Assembly: GCA_000708835.1 (NCBI GenBank) | Contig: DF237561.1 | Span: 8,803 to 53,071 of the forward strand | Direction of reading: 5' to 3' | Length of the DNA: 44,269 nt | From: Klebsormidium nitens | Lineage: Eukaryota > Streptophyta > Klebsormidiophyceae > Klebsormidiales > Klebsormidiaceae | Shown here: positions 13,501 to 21,791 of the stretch, piece by piece | How positions within the stretch are numbered: position 1 is the stretch's first letter | Layout of the letters: each line of letters opens with the position of its first letter | Translations under genes and position numbers: made by a program | The notes under the pieces: model-generated | The model's input: only the letters and a program-made list of their open reading frames with translations | Databases searched by the model: none | What the model was told of the DNA's origin: nothing

Positions 13501-15233
13501 CAGCACGTGATTTCCGACGTTAGGAACTTCTTCCGCTGTTCCGTGAGCATGCAAGCAACCTCTTGTCATGACGCTTTGGGCACCTACTTACAAGGAAAGC
13601 CCCTTGGCTTCCGGCCAGCTCTTTGAGCTGATCAGCGCGGGTTCCGCTGAAACTGTCTTTGAAGTTGACGGCAAAAGGCAACAATCTGCAATCCTACAAC
13701 CTGCCTGCCTTTTGTGTCCATCAGAAACATAGGAAGCCACTAGGTTAAGGGGCTAACCCCAGGACTTACAAGTAGAGCCCCTTGCTCTCCGCCAGCTCTT
13801 TCAACTGATCAGCCCCAGCTTCATTGAGACCGTCCCGCATGATGATCTCTTGCTCCCCAGCAGTCGACAGCAGCACCCTCAACCGGCGGTCCCACCAGAC
13901 CGGGTTATAGATGGCTTTCAGTCTCTGCAGATGAAAGTAAGCAATGGTTTCTTGACATTCCTGTAAATGACGATAGCCTCAAAGTCCACTCTTTCTTGAA
14001 TGGTTGAAAGAGTGGAGGAACGCAGAGACGGCCCTTTCTGTTCGTGTCTATCAAGTGTCCCTTTAGGAAGAGCCCGCAGCTCTTACAACCTACATTTTTC
14101 TCTATTTAACCACTGAGACTTCCTCAGAGCTTTCTGCATATCTGACGGACAAAGGATGTGCCATACTAATCTCGGAACCCCATGCTGCACACAGATAGCC
14201 CCAGCATTGACATTCACAGAACCAATTCATTGTACTGGGGCACCGGGAGCAATTACGCAACTTTAGATGAAATCCAACTGTACCACCGCCCTCGTATGAT
14301 TTAAGGGCATCTATTGTTACACAGCACCGCCGATTCATGTTGTGCACAGCTTTGTGGACTCTCAATTTTATACACCGATTCGTAAACAACTCAACTCTGG
14401 AATCCTGAGCTGACTAGAATCTTACAAACAGAAAAAGTTGAAGCCCTGAGCTGATCAGAAATTTACGTATACCGTAAATCTGATGCAGAACTACTCATTG
14501 TACCAGCTTGATGCTACTTCAGAGGGACCCGATTTTCAGACCTGCTTCAATTGTCCTGCTTCGATTGTGTCAAATTATCGTCAGGCACTTCATAAGCACG
14601 TGCCGAAACCAATTCTTATTGAGCCCTGACCTCTGCTTCCGCGATGCCGCTACCCGCCCCCCCACCTCCCCTTTTGCTCGTCCTCCGTTGCCTCCTTTTT
14701 GCTGCCTTGCTGATCCCCCCCCCACCACCGCTGACATCAGCACCTTTACCATTGACTGGCAATAGGGGGCCTCCTTTGGGCCTACTGCTTGCCCCACCGT
14801 GCAGAACTTGTGTGCTTGGCCCCCCTCCTCCGGAGGACTGCTTTTTCCTTCTCCTAATTGCTGAAATCTTCGGCGGCGTGCTTTTTAGGGTTTGCTTCCG
14901 GCCTTCCCGTCCGGCTAGCAAGGGACTTCTAGAGAAACCACGACCTCCGCCAAACCAAGGCTGTAACATCGGTGTCAAGAATGAAGACGAGAGGGCCGCT
15001 CCGCTGACATTGGAAGGGAGATGGATGCAGCATTTCTCATATCTCTGCGGAAATCTGCCGAATGCCCTGATGCCGAATGGTGGAAGACATGAGGAGCGGG
15101 CAGAGAAGATTGATAGAGACAGCCTGCTCGCTGACAAAGCCGGTGCTGTCGAACTTAAGCACTGGCTTAGCAGCCCGGCCATTGTTGATACAAGCTTTGG
15201 TGCGCGAGCGGTGCTCAGAAGAGACCACGACAT
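1531..15233 (-). CDS. DExH/DEAH-box ATP-dependent RNA helicase (plant DExH3/DExH5-like, DHX36-like), 16 exons
   Basis: Exons on the minus strand: 15233-14631, 13924-13770, 13278-13173, 12366-12112, 11488-11387, 10955-10773, 10003-9917, 9346-9008, 8243-7950, 7444-7331, 6662-6495, 5845-5659, 4959-4798, 4344-4205, 3727-3521, 2772-1531. The phases close into about 1447 aa. Motifs seen: GETGCGKT (I, ~411), TQPRR (Ia), DEIH (II, ~512), SAT (III), FLTGWDEI (IV), [12 protein letters not shown] (V), QRKGRAGR (VI). HA2 and OB-fold segments follow ([22 protein letters not shown]). Family knowledge: ATP-driven 3'-5' unwinding of RNA or G-quadruplexes. Residues ~202-290 ([11 protein letters not shown]...[11 protein letters not shown]) match the dsRBD-like N-terminal region of plant members. 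The first ~65 residues lack Asp/Glu and are rich in Ser/Ala/Arg/Leu, like an organelle transit peptide; Met18 is an alternative start. The ~310-residue C-terminal tail is low-complexity. The N-terminal exon is the least certain. At least seven introns carry duplicated exon edges. Confidence 0.9.
2130..2330 (-). repeat. 42-bp coding tandem repeat in the helicase C-terminal tail
   Basis: A 42-nt unit is repeated about four to five times inside the last helicase exon. It encodes a 14-residue unit of the form [14 protein letters not shown] (variants [39 protein letters not shown]). The central copies are nearly identical at DNA level, so expansion is recent or homogenised. The unit alternates basic RR and acidic ESD and is probably disordered. 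Frame is kept because 42 is a multiple of three. Confidence 0.9.
2735..3020 (-). repeat. Triplicated acceptor plus 5' edge of helicase exon 16
   Basis: The real acceptor is at 2773 (CCAG followed by GTGGCGGTTCACCCGGCG). Decayed copies of the same acceptor and exon start lie at about 2868-2916 and 2966-3020, upstream in the transcript, offset 139 and then 102 bases. Each reads AG, then a GTTCA(C/T)CC(C/G)GCG core, then GTCAACT or GCCAACT. Only the copy at 2772 continues into the open reading frame. Confidence 0.85.
3688..4002 (-). repeat. Tandem duplication of exon 15 acceptor region (~155-165 bp units)
   Basis: Two units, 3688-3837 and 3838-4002, share CCCTCTAGCAAATCTAGG, TTGTGGATCATCTGCAA and the tail GTCTGGGG...GTAATCCTT. 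On the minus strand each unit holds intron 3' end, AG, and exon start ATGATCCACAA. A third fragment, GTTTGTGGATCATCTGAAAA, is at 3921-3940. The functional copy is the left one, which runs on into exon 15 (3727-3521). Confidence 0.85.
4300..4451 (-). repeat. Duplicated acceptor edge of exon 14
   Basis: The real exon start at 4344 encodes [15 protein letters not shown]. About 100 bases upstream in the transcript (4413-4451) a copy after GCAG encodes [11 protein letters not shown] in a matching order. The copy lacks four codons and the rest of the exon, so it reads as a decayed duplicate of the exon's 5' edge lying in the intron. Confidence 0.75.
5010..5151 (+). mobile_element. MITE, diverged copy in helicase intron 12
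   Basis: This 142-bp segment aligns along its whole length with the reverse complement of the element at 29025-29168. Left end ATAAGCCGAGATGACACTAAG, middle GGTTAGGGTGGGTATGG(C)TGCGGAGC and GGGTTAGGGTTTTCAGTGTTGG, right end CTTATTGTTATCTTGGCCTAT. The terminal inverted repeats are degraded and the flank is TA on the left and TT on the right, so this copy looks older. No coding capacity. Confidence 0.8.
5821..6250 (-). repeat. Four-copy array of acceptor plus 5' edge of exon 12
   Basis: The block GGGGTGCGCAGCAACT followed by CTGCAG (plus strand) occurs at about 5823, 5941, 6081 and 6221, spacings 117, 142 and 139 bases. On the minus strand each is CTGCAG, then a T(T/G)(A/G)CCCGAGTTGCTGCGCACCC-like exon start. 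Between copies the unit includes CTAGAAAGCTCTCAATT, AGCTAGACGTAAAGAGCAGATGTGG-type sequence. Only the leftmost copy continues into [15 protein letters not shown] (exon 12). Confidence 0.9.
6590..6933 (-). repeat. Triplicated acceptor plus 5' edge of exon 11
   Basis: Real exon start (acceptor CACAG at 6663) encodes [20 protein letters not shown] well-preserved copy at 6761-6815, after CTATAG, encodes [19 protein letters not shown] in the same frame. A decayed third copy at 6895-6933 retains [14 protein letters not shown]. Both copies lie upstream in the transcript, inside intron 10. The first copy keeps a usable AG, so cryptic splicing is conceivable, but it has no matching downstream donor that I can see. 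Confidence 0.88.
9962..10235 (-). repeat. Duplicated acceptor plus 5' edge of exon 7
   Basis: Positions 9962-10011 and 10186-10235 match at 44 of 50 bases by eye. On the minus strand both read TCCGCAG, then GT(T/C)GGGTACCAGGTCCGG. The left copy is the start of exon 7 ([16 protein letters not shown]). In the right copy the same frame hits a TAG after seven codons, so it is a dead copy in intron 6. Confidence 0.88.
11985..12105 (-). repeat. Degenerate telomere-like heptamer tract
   Basis: Just downstream of the exon 4 donor the minus strand reads GGGTTGAGGGTTCAGGGTTC, then degenerates through CCTGGGTCCCGGGTCTCGGG to GGGTTTCGGGTTCGGGG. It is a run of about 16 imperfect GGGTTNN/GGGTCNN units. 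Plant-type telomeres are TTTAGGG, so this is only telomere-like. It may be an interstitial repair scar or a simple microsatellite. Confidence 0.6.
13457..13815 (-). repeat. Triplicated 3' edge and donor of exon 2
   Basis: The real exon 2 end (13770) reads [14 protein letters not shown] then the donor GTAAGT. A copy at about 13587-13657 reads [12 protein letters not shown](A)FL with its own GTAAGT. A third, shorter copy at 13457-13476 keeps AAGGCGCTTTACTTGTGAGT. Both copies lie downstream of the true donor, inside intron 2, the mirror image of the acceptor cases. Confidence 0.8.
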
Positions 15234-16061
15234 GCAGAAAAGTGAAAGGGTCAGCAGTAGTCCCTCAGGTGGTTACACCACCCGGCATCATGCAGCGGCT
15301 CTTCCGGGCATATTCTGCGGCATCGCCTTCCCTCCTCGCGAGCTCTTGAAGTGCAAATTTTCGAGGTTGGAAGACCTCGCGAATCAGAGCCGCACATGCA
15401 GGACAGAGTAACAAAATTAGCACGGGGGGCAGGGCCGGGGGAGAAGGAGAGCTGGGGGCGACACCCCCTGCAAGCTCAGTGGAAGCAATTTACACCGAAT
15501 CAACGCAGCATTACCAAGCAGTCCCTTCCACCGTTGTCGGAACCGTTTTACCGTCAGTCGCCAGTTTTGCTCCTGTCCCCGATCGTCCTTTTCAACGTGA
15601 CGGCAACCGCGCACTGTGCCGGCTTTTGAGCTGATCAATGTTTGGTGTCTGTGTGAAAACCAATTGAATCCAGGCCTTGAGGCATGAGAAGTAAAATTAC
15701 TATTATAATTTATCGACTCAGAGCGCTATTAGTTGCCTTGGTCAGGCCAAGGACCAAGGTCCAGGAACTGTGGCAACTTTTGATTTCAACTTTGCAAGCA
15801 CCAATTTGCGCTTTGTCCTCCTTTCTTTCGTTCTTTCGTTCTTCCGTCCAATCACTCAACATTACACTTCCAAGCACTCCCAGCGCTGTGCTACCGTAGG
15901 AGTTCCAAGATCTATTTAGAAGCCCGCTCTATGCCAATTGGCTGTGTGCCGCAGGTCTATCTTACAGGTCACGAGTCGCTCAATTTTTCTCTTGTCCGAG
16001 CAAAGCCAAGCGCCCGCCAGAGGTAGTTTATTGACTGCCATACCTTTCTCTTTCGCCAAGG
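15234..16061. promoter_or_regulatory. Head-to-head intergenic region (helicase / NSRP1-like)
   Basis: The helicase start (minus, 15233) and the NSRP1-like start (plus, 16062) are divergent and ~830 bases apart, so this stretch must hold both promoters and 5' UTRs. An AT-rich patch lies at 15690-15715. A pyrimidine-rich run with repeated TTCTTTCGTTCTTTCG lies at 15823-15845. No TATA box stands out. A plus-strand ORF overlapping the helicase first exon is its shadow and is not annotated. Confidence 0.6.
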
Positions 16062-19000
16062 ATGCTGAGTGGATCAAAAGGCATGAAGTACGGGCTCCAG
16101 CTGCCAGCAGGCAAAAAGAGGGCAGCTGATGTCAGAACGGCGAAGCCAAAAGCTGTCTCGCTCAAGAAGCCCGCAATTTTTGCAGAGGAGAGCGATGAAG
16201 AGGACGTGGAAGCAGAGATTGCGCGGCAGGCCGCCAAGAAGAGGAGCGACAAAGAGGTACTTTTTAAAGCCCTTTCTTCTCGTGCTCTGTTGATGGAGAG
16301 CTAGCGGAACGGATTGCAAGCACTGGGGGGGTCAGGAGTGCCTGATCTCCGCACCAAGCATGGTGAATGCTGTTCCTCGGTGGTTTTCAGCCATGCTATT
16401 CACAAGTGTCCAAGCTCGCTTCTGCATATATTGAGAAGTCTCCCTTCTAAAACAAGCCTTCGTGGCTTTGTGTGGGTGACCTTAGTTCTCACTTGATCGC
16501 ACAAAATGTATTCCAAGATTCGAGCCGTCTTGTACTTGTCTGCGATCTTGCAGACTCTCCCAAGTAGATGCAAGGAGAACCACCCCACTTCACAAGCCTG
16601 AATCTTGGCAAAACCATTGGGAAACTAGCCTTTAACCCGCCATTGTCCCACTCCCTTTCAGCTGGAGCAGCAGCATGCGGCGGCCTTGAAAGAAGACCCC
16701 AACGTGTTCGATTACGATGGGGTATACGACCAAATGAAAGAAGCGCAAGCAAGGCCCACTGAGCAGCAGCAGGCGCAGCGCCAGGTAAGCACTGTCTTTG
16801 CACTTTGTCCGATGATACGAAGGGCTGTCGTCAGAAGCAATGGGAAGTTTGGAAGCTTCTCGCCGTCGGAAGCGAGCGACTGGAGAAACGCGTTTGAACA
16901 TTTTAACGAAGTGGATGAAAGGAGAAAGCGGACCCCCGGCGAGCTTACAAGGACCCCCCTCGGCTATAGCCATTTCAATCAAAGGTTACGAAAGGTTTGT
17001 TAGTTATCTTGGCCATCGAAATCACGAATTCGTGTTCATAAGGGCTCGCAAAGGTTGACTGGGACTCCATGTCTTACCTTCCGTCCGTTCTGACAGGAAG
17101 GGTGAGTAATGATTGTTGATTGACGGCCCATGCGAAGATTTGTTGAACTTTGTTCAAGGGGGCAGCGTTGCCCTCACAGTTGTCCAATAGCACACAAAAC
17201 GGGGATTCGAAATGAGTCTTGTTCAGAGGAGAGTGCACTCTCGTTGTAGATTGTCTTTTGACACTGCCCAATGTCTGGACCATGGGACAGTGCTTGAAGG
17301 TCTTTGAACCTTGCCAGCCGTGCTTCCATCACATGTCCCGTTTGCTTTTCTTCTCTTGTTTTGGTTTTTTATCTCTACATGATGCAGTCCCTTGCAAATG
17401 TGGGTCAGTCCAAAGAGTTTAACGTCCCAGCAGTTGGTGCATGAAAGAAGTTTTAGATGAACTATCACAATCTCTCTCCTCTTCTTCCATTTTTGCAGCC
17501 GCAGTACATTAAGGCGTTGCTGAAGAAATTCATCGCTTTTCTGAATACTGCAGCCCCGGTAGATCGGTGCGTTGCTGAAGAAAGCGGAGAAGCTGACTCT
17601 TCCCTTTTCCTCGGATCTTGCAGCCTAGGTATATTGAGGCGTTGCTCAAGAAAGCAAAAGAGCGGGAGCGGACGCAAGAGATGGTCATGGAGCGCAAGAT
17701 CCAAAAGGAGCAGGCGGCCGAGGCGCATCTGTACGGTGACAAGGAGAAGTTCGTGACGGGCGCGTACAAGCGCAAGCTGGCGGAGGACGCCAAGTGGCGC
17801 GAGGAGGAGCGCCGGCGGGAGGAAGTAGAGGCTGCGCATGATGTGAGCTTGCGCGTTGATATGTGTTGTTTCTGTTTCCTTTGTTTGCTTCTGACTGTCT
17901 CTTAGGGCGCCATGATTGATCAGGTGCTATATTCCAGTTGAGTAGGAATGTTGCTTGAGGCGGCCTGCAAGCCTGCGGGGTTGCACGTCGTTCTTCTTCC
18001 CTTTTTATTGTTCTTGTTCTGCGATTCACCGGCATCATTGGCCAGAAAATTCTGTATTCTGGTCAGTGAGCAGCTGGGCGGCCGACAGAATACGGTGTCC
18101 GACATTGGCAAGCAGGTTGTGCTCCTTTGGTTGTTTTTCCTTGTCCTTTCTTCTTCGCTCTAGTCTTTAGTCGATTCCTTCTGGATTCCGGGAATAAAGG
18201 CGAAGCGCCGGGTGAGGGAAACTAACGGCGGCCAACGGTGTCGACTTTCGGAGGGTCACCTCGTTCCTCTTTTCCTTTTCTCTTTTTAGTCTAGCAGGTT
18301 TTTTTTGGCTTCTTTTCTGTGCGCATGATCAGTCAAGATACGTTCCTGGACTCGTGGTGATTGAGTTTACAGGCGTAGAACGAAGATGCAGCCAATATTG
18401 TGAGCTCGCGCCATGATTGGCCCAATTTTAATACATTCTTCGTTTGATTTCGCGGTTCTTTGGATTCTTTCATCGAAACGTTTCGGTCCTGCACCGGAGA
18501 AACGAGTGTTGGTCGGAAGGTTAGGTGGTCATAACGTCGTGTGTTGTTTGGATTGATCGGCTCTGCTCCCTTACCCTTTCTCCTTTTTCCCAAGAGAACG
18601 TGAGAAGGCGGAGAGGAGTAGCGGAAGACCTTCTTTCTTGCTCCATCAAAGTCGTAGATCGGTTTTGAATTTCAGTGGGAAGTTCGACGCTGTGATATGA
18701 GCTTGTGTAGTGGTTCCGGTTGTCCTCTCTTCTGCACGTTTGGACTCCTGAAACGAAGTAGATTCTTGCCGCTGGCGAGAAGCATATTTTGCAAGCTTAC
18801 TACCTAGTTCGTTTACTGGAAGGCGCGAAATCCGAGGGAGCGGATGAATCTCTCCGCTGTGGCCGTGAGGCTTTCCGTGCCACTCCGCGTGTGTTGTGAA
18901 CTAGAATGGCAAACATCAGCGGTTCTTTCTTTGTGTTTTCCGGGTCCTTGTCTCAGCCGGTATGTACCCTCGACTGTTGTCGCACTCAGAGGTCTCGACG

Positions 19001-19820
19001 AGGAGGGTGTGCGAAACTGAATGTGCAGGAGGGCTGTTTTCGTGATATCGAACAATGTCCGATCCTGGAGGTCTTTCGGAGCACTCTTGGCATGGAAAGG
19101 CTGTTTCGTTGTCCACTTTTCGTCGGTTTGACAGAAGACTCTAAACTAGTGCGAGCATGCTCGTTTTTCGTGAGCATTCTCCTAGGGGTCGCTGCAGACG
19201 ATGCATATGGTACCTCAAGAGCGAAGCAAAGTAAGCTGGTTGTCCAGCGTATGCTTATTACGAGGGTCTATTTCAGCATGGTACCAGATTGGTCAAGCCT
19301 TCTCTTCTCTCTTAAGGTTACGGCTAAGACCGACTTGAGCGACTTTTACCGCAACCTGCTCAACAAGAACGAGGCGTTTGGGGCTGGCGCTCGAAGCATC
19401 GCCGTGCCTGCTCGGGAGACGCCCCCGAGCACTGCAGCGGACAATAGAGCGACTGCTCAAGAGAGAGCGACAAACGACGTGAACGACGATACCACGCAAG
19501 AGTCCAAGGAAGCGCTTGAAGATCCTATGGGCGCTGCTAGGAAAAGCTCGGAAAGCGAGAGCTTGAAAGAACGGAGTTTAGAAAGAGAAAGGGAGCGAAT
19601 ACGTGAGGTGAGCGACGGAGGGCAGGAGGGTGCGCAACTAGAATCGGGAGAGGAACAGGCTGGAAACGTGGTGTCCCACAAGCAAAAGGGCTCACAAGAT
19701 GTTCGTACAACACCGGGTGTCAATGAGGAGCGTGGGGCTAGTTCGGAGAGGGCAACGAAGACAGATGCGGTAGCCGAGGCAAAAGCTAGGTACCTAGCAA
19801 GGAAGAGACAAAGAACTTGA
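16062..19820 (+). CDS. Nuclear speckle splicing regulatory protein 1-like (NSRP1/CCDC55 family), 4 exons
   Basis: Exons 16062-16256, 16662-16784, 17624-17842, 19317-19820, all phase 0, giving 346 aa. MKYGLQLP (Met8) matches the N-terminus of the family, so Met8 at 16083 is an alternative start. Diagnostic blocks: IFAEESDEED acidic patch; DPNVFDYDGVYDQMKE; PRYIEALLKKAKERERTQEMVMERKIQKE (coiled coil); DKEKFVTGAYKRKL; VTAKTDLSDFYRNLLNKN. These follow the order known for human NSRP1. Role known for the family: a nuclear speckle protein that influences alternative splice-site choice. The C-terminal third is charged and low-complexity, ending in KARYLARKRQRT. The 1474-base last intron is open in the frame of exon 4 for its final ~411 bases, so intron retention could lengthen the protein only from the 5' side. 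Confidence 0.9.
17491..17660 (+). repeat. Triplicated acceptor plus 5' edge of NSRP1-like exon 3
   Basis: Three successive acceptors each follow with a version of the same exon start: 17499 (PQYIKALLKK), 17554 (CCCCGGTAGATCGGTGCGTTGCTG, with an in-frame TAG) and 17624 (PRYIEALLKKAKERERT). Spacings are 55 and 70 bases. Only the third continues into the conserved coiled coil. The first is still open and has a good polypyrimidine tract (CTCTCTCCTCTTCTTCC), so it may compete in splicing. Confidence 0.88.
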
Positions 19821-21791
19821 CATTAGTCTGGCAATCCTACAATCGGCGAAGCCATCCAGGTCAGAAGTTGGGTCTAACACTGAACCGTTGAATTATATGA
19901 TGAGCATGTGAAGTAACATAGACGCATGGATCACGTTTTACTACTTATTTCCTGCTTGCTTTTGGGGCGTTGAACTATCCTTTACCAGTGCTTGCATGTA
20001 TACCGCGTGCCAGCATCCCTTATCTTGCCTCGTAGGCCCTTTCAACATGGCACGATCTCAGTCTAGATGGTGAACTTGGCCAGCTTTCATTTCTACCATA
20101 GTGTGAATTTGATATCTTGGCCGCGTCGATCGGGCCGTTAAGTCATCAGAGCAGAATGTCGATCAATCGACATTCTGCTCTGATGGATTCTGCTCCAATT
20201 GGACGATCACTGAACATCCAATTCCGATGTTGCATGACGAGGAGCGTGTCCTGATTCAGTGTGCATGTCGCCCATGTTGAATGATTTTGGGATGCCTCGT
20301 ATATATGACCGCCGGAAAAAATTGAATATAAAAGTAAAGTTGCGCGCGCAAAACTTGAGCTATAGTATAGATCTGAAAGCATGCATGTTCAATGCAATGT
20401 ACTACATAAGAAGTAGCTAGAAAATACAGGTATTGAACGGGTATAAAGCTAGCCTCTGAGTCTTAGCTAGGTATCGTCATGCAACCAGGTACAGCTAGCT
20501 AGGCTTAGCCACCGTCGGACTACCGTAGGTATAATGAAGCCAGCTGACCGTCTCTCTGCATTTGAATGCAATGCATCTCGATCTCGGACGCTAACGGTAG
20601 ACCGTAGCTAGTGACCCGTGCACAAGTTTTCAGAGGACTTTCCCTCGGTGAAGTTTACCGGGCCTTTCTGAACACTTAAAATTGGGGGGGCTGCCGCCCC
20701 CCCGAGCCCCCTCGCTCCTTCCTCTTGCGGTCTTAGCGTCGTTGCACGAAAATTGGACGATAACTGATAACTGTAAGCTGAGTCCTTTGTGCCGCAGTGC
20801 ACACTGCGCGGCCATTTTCCTTGGTTCTGCAGCATGTATCCGACTCTCCGCGTACCGAAGTAATAATGCTTTTGACCTTTTGACGTCAGCTGTGATGACC
20901 CGGCCCGCGGCTGTGGACCGCGTGTCACATGGTGCACGTGTCTACTCGATGCACCGTGCTACGAATTGCCGCCGGTGCTTCCGCAGTAGGTACCGGTTTT
21001 GTCCTAGCCTGCCCTTGGATCCTCCCGAGTCCCGAATGAACCTGTGGTGCACTGTGCTCCATGGTGACGTGACGCCAACCGGTAGGTACCGTGCCGTTCA
21101 AATTGACCCCCAGGGCCCAGGGCCCACCTGGCGCACGTGTGTGAGTTTATAGCCTGCCTTCACGACTTGCGAGCGACGACGGTGCCATGTGCCGCCTGGC
21201 AAAGAGGCCGCCCGGCGCCGAGTTCAAGGCATTGCGCAATGTGCACACTGCACACCGTCAGCTGAGCGAATACCTATGCCCCAGGCCCCTAGGTATGCGG
21301 AATACCGGATTACCGGTACATACTCTCGGTTCTGCGCGTCTCTTGAAGTTGATGGTCTCTTGATCAGCTCCGAGTCTTGATGTCAGCGATCCTCATCATG
21401 CACCCTGCATAGACGCGACAGCTTTGGATTCACAAAAGTCTCTTGTCCCTGCAAATCAAATCAATAGTACCTACCTAGGTGTACCGGTACAGAGTCACGG
21501 GCTACAGCTGGTGCTCTGAAGACAATCAAGGGTCTTCATTCTCAGGTTGCTCAATCCAAACAAGGCAGTGGGACTACATCCCAGCGCCCTATCCAGCTGA
21601 GCTTTTGCATGAAGCTAGATCCACCATCATTTAGGAGGAGTGTGAACCAAAACGCATTCTTTTTGTTCAAAGCTGCAATACTCGAAAGGAGTGGTGAACT
21701 ACAAGTAGCTGTCTTTGGCAGGGCCATCTTGAGCTGTCTTCCAGCTGAAAAGCTTTGAGAAATTCTATTAAACCACTCCGCTTGGGGCAGC
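19821..21791. other. Intergenic region between NSRP1-like gene and permease
   Basis: Holds the 3' flank of the NSRP1-like gene and the upstream region of the permease. It contains a perfect palindrome at 20144-20185, and a G/C homopolymer block at 20684-20715 (GGGGGGG CTGCCG CCCCCCC). A stretch at 20980-21500 is rich in short motifs such as TAGGTACC and ACCGGTAC. I see no gene. Confidence 0.6.
20144..20185. repeat. Perfect inverted repeat, 20-bp arms with 2-nt spacer
   Basis: Bases 20144-20163 pair perfectly with 20166-20185 around the dinucleotide CA; the arms contain CAGAGCAGAATGTCGAT. Part of the arm (ATTCTGCT) recurs immediately after, at 20187-20196. A transcript would fold into an uninterrupted 20-bp hairpin. 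The role is unknown; it may be a cruciform-forming repeat or an insertion footprint. Confidence 0.9.

Noticed and set aside
14644-15411. 255-codon plus-strand ORF rich in Pro/Leu
   Set aside because: Antisense to helicase exon 1 and without family features. The minus-strand frame joins [11 protein letters not shown] in phase, although exon 1 itself is the least certain exon.
18906-19316. In-frame open stretch upstream of NSRP1-like exon 4 as extra coding sequence
   Set aside because: Homology jumps from EAAHD to VTAKTDLSDFYRNLL, matching the family without insertion, so this is intron that happens to be open.
20684-20715. G7/C7 hairpin block as a terminator
   Set aside because: This is a eukaryotic nuclear region with no nearby transcript end supported; it is more likely repeat-derived.
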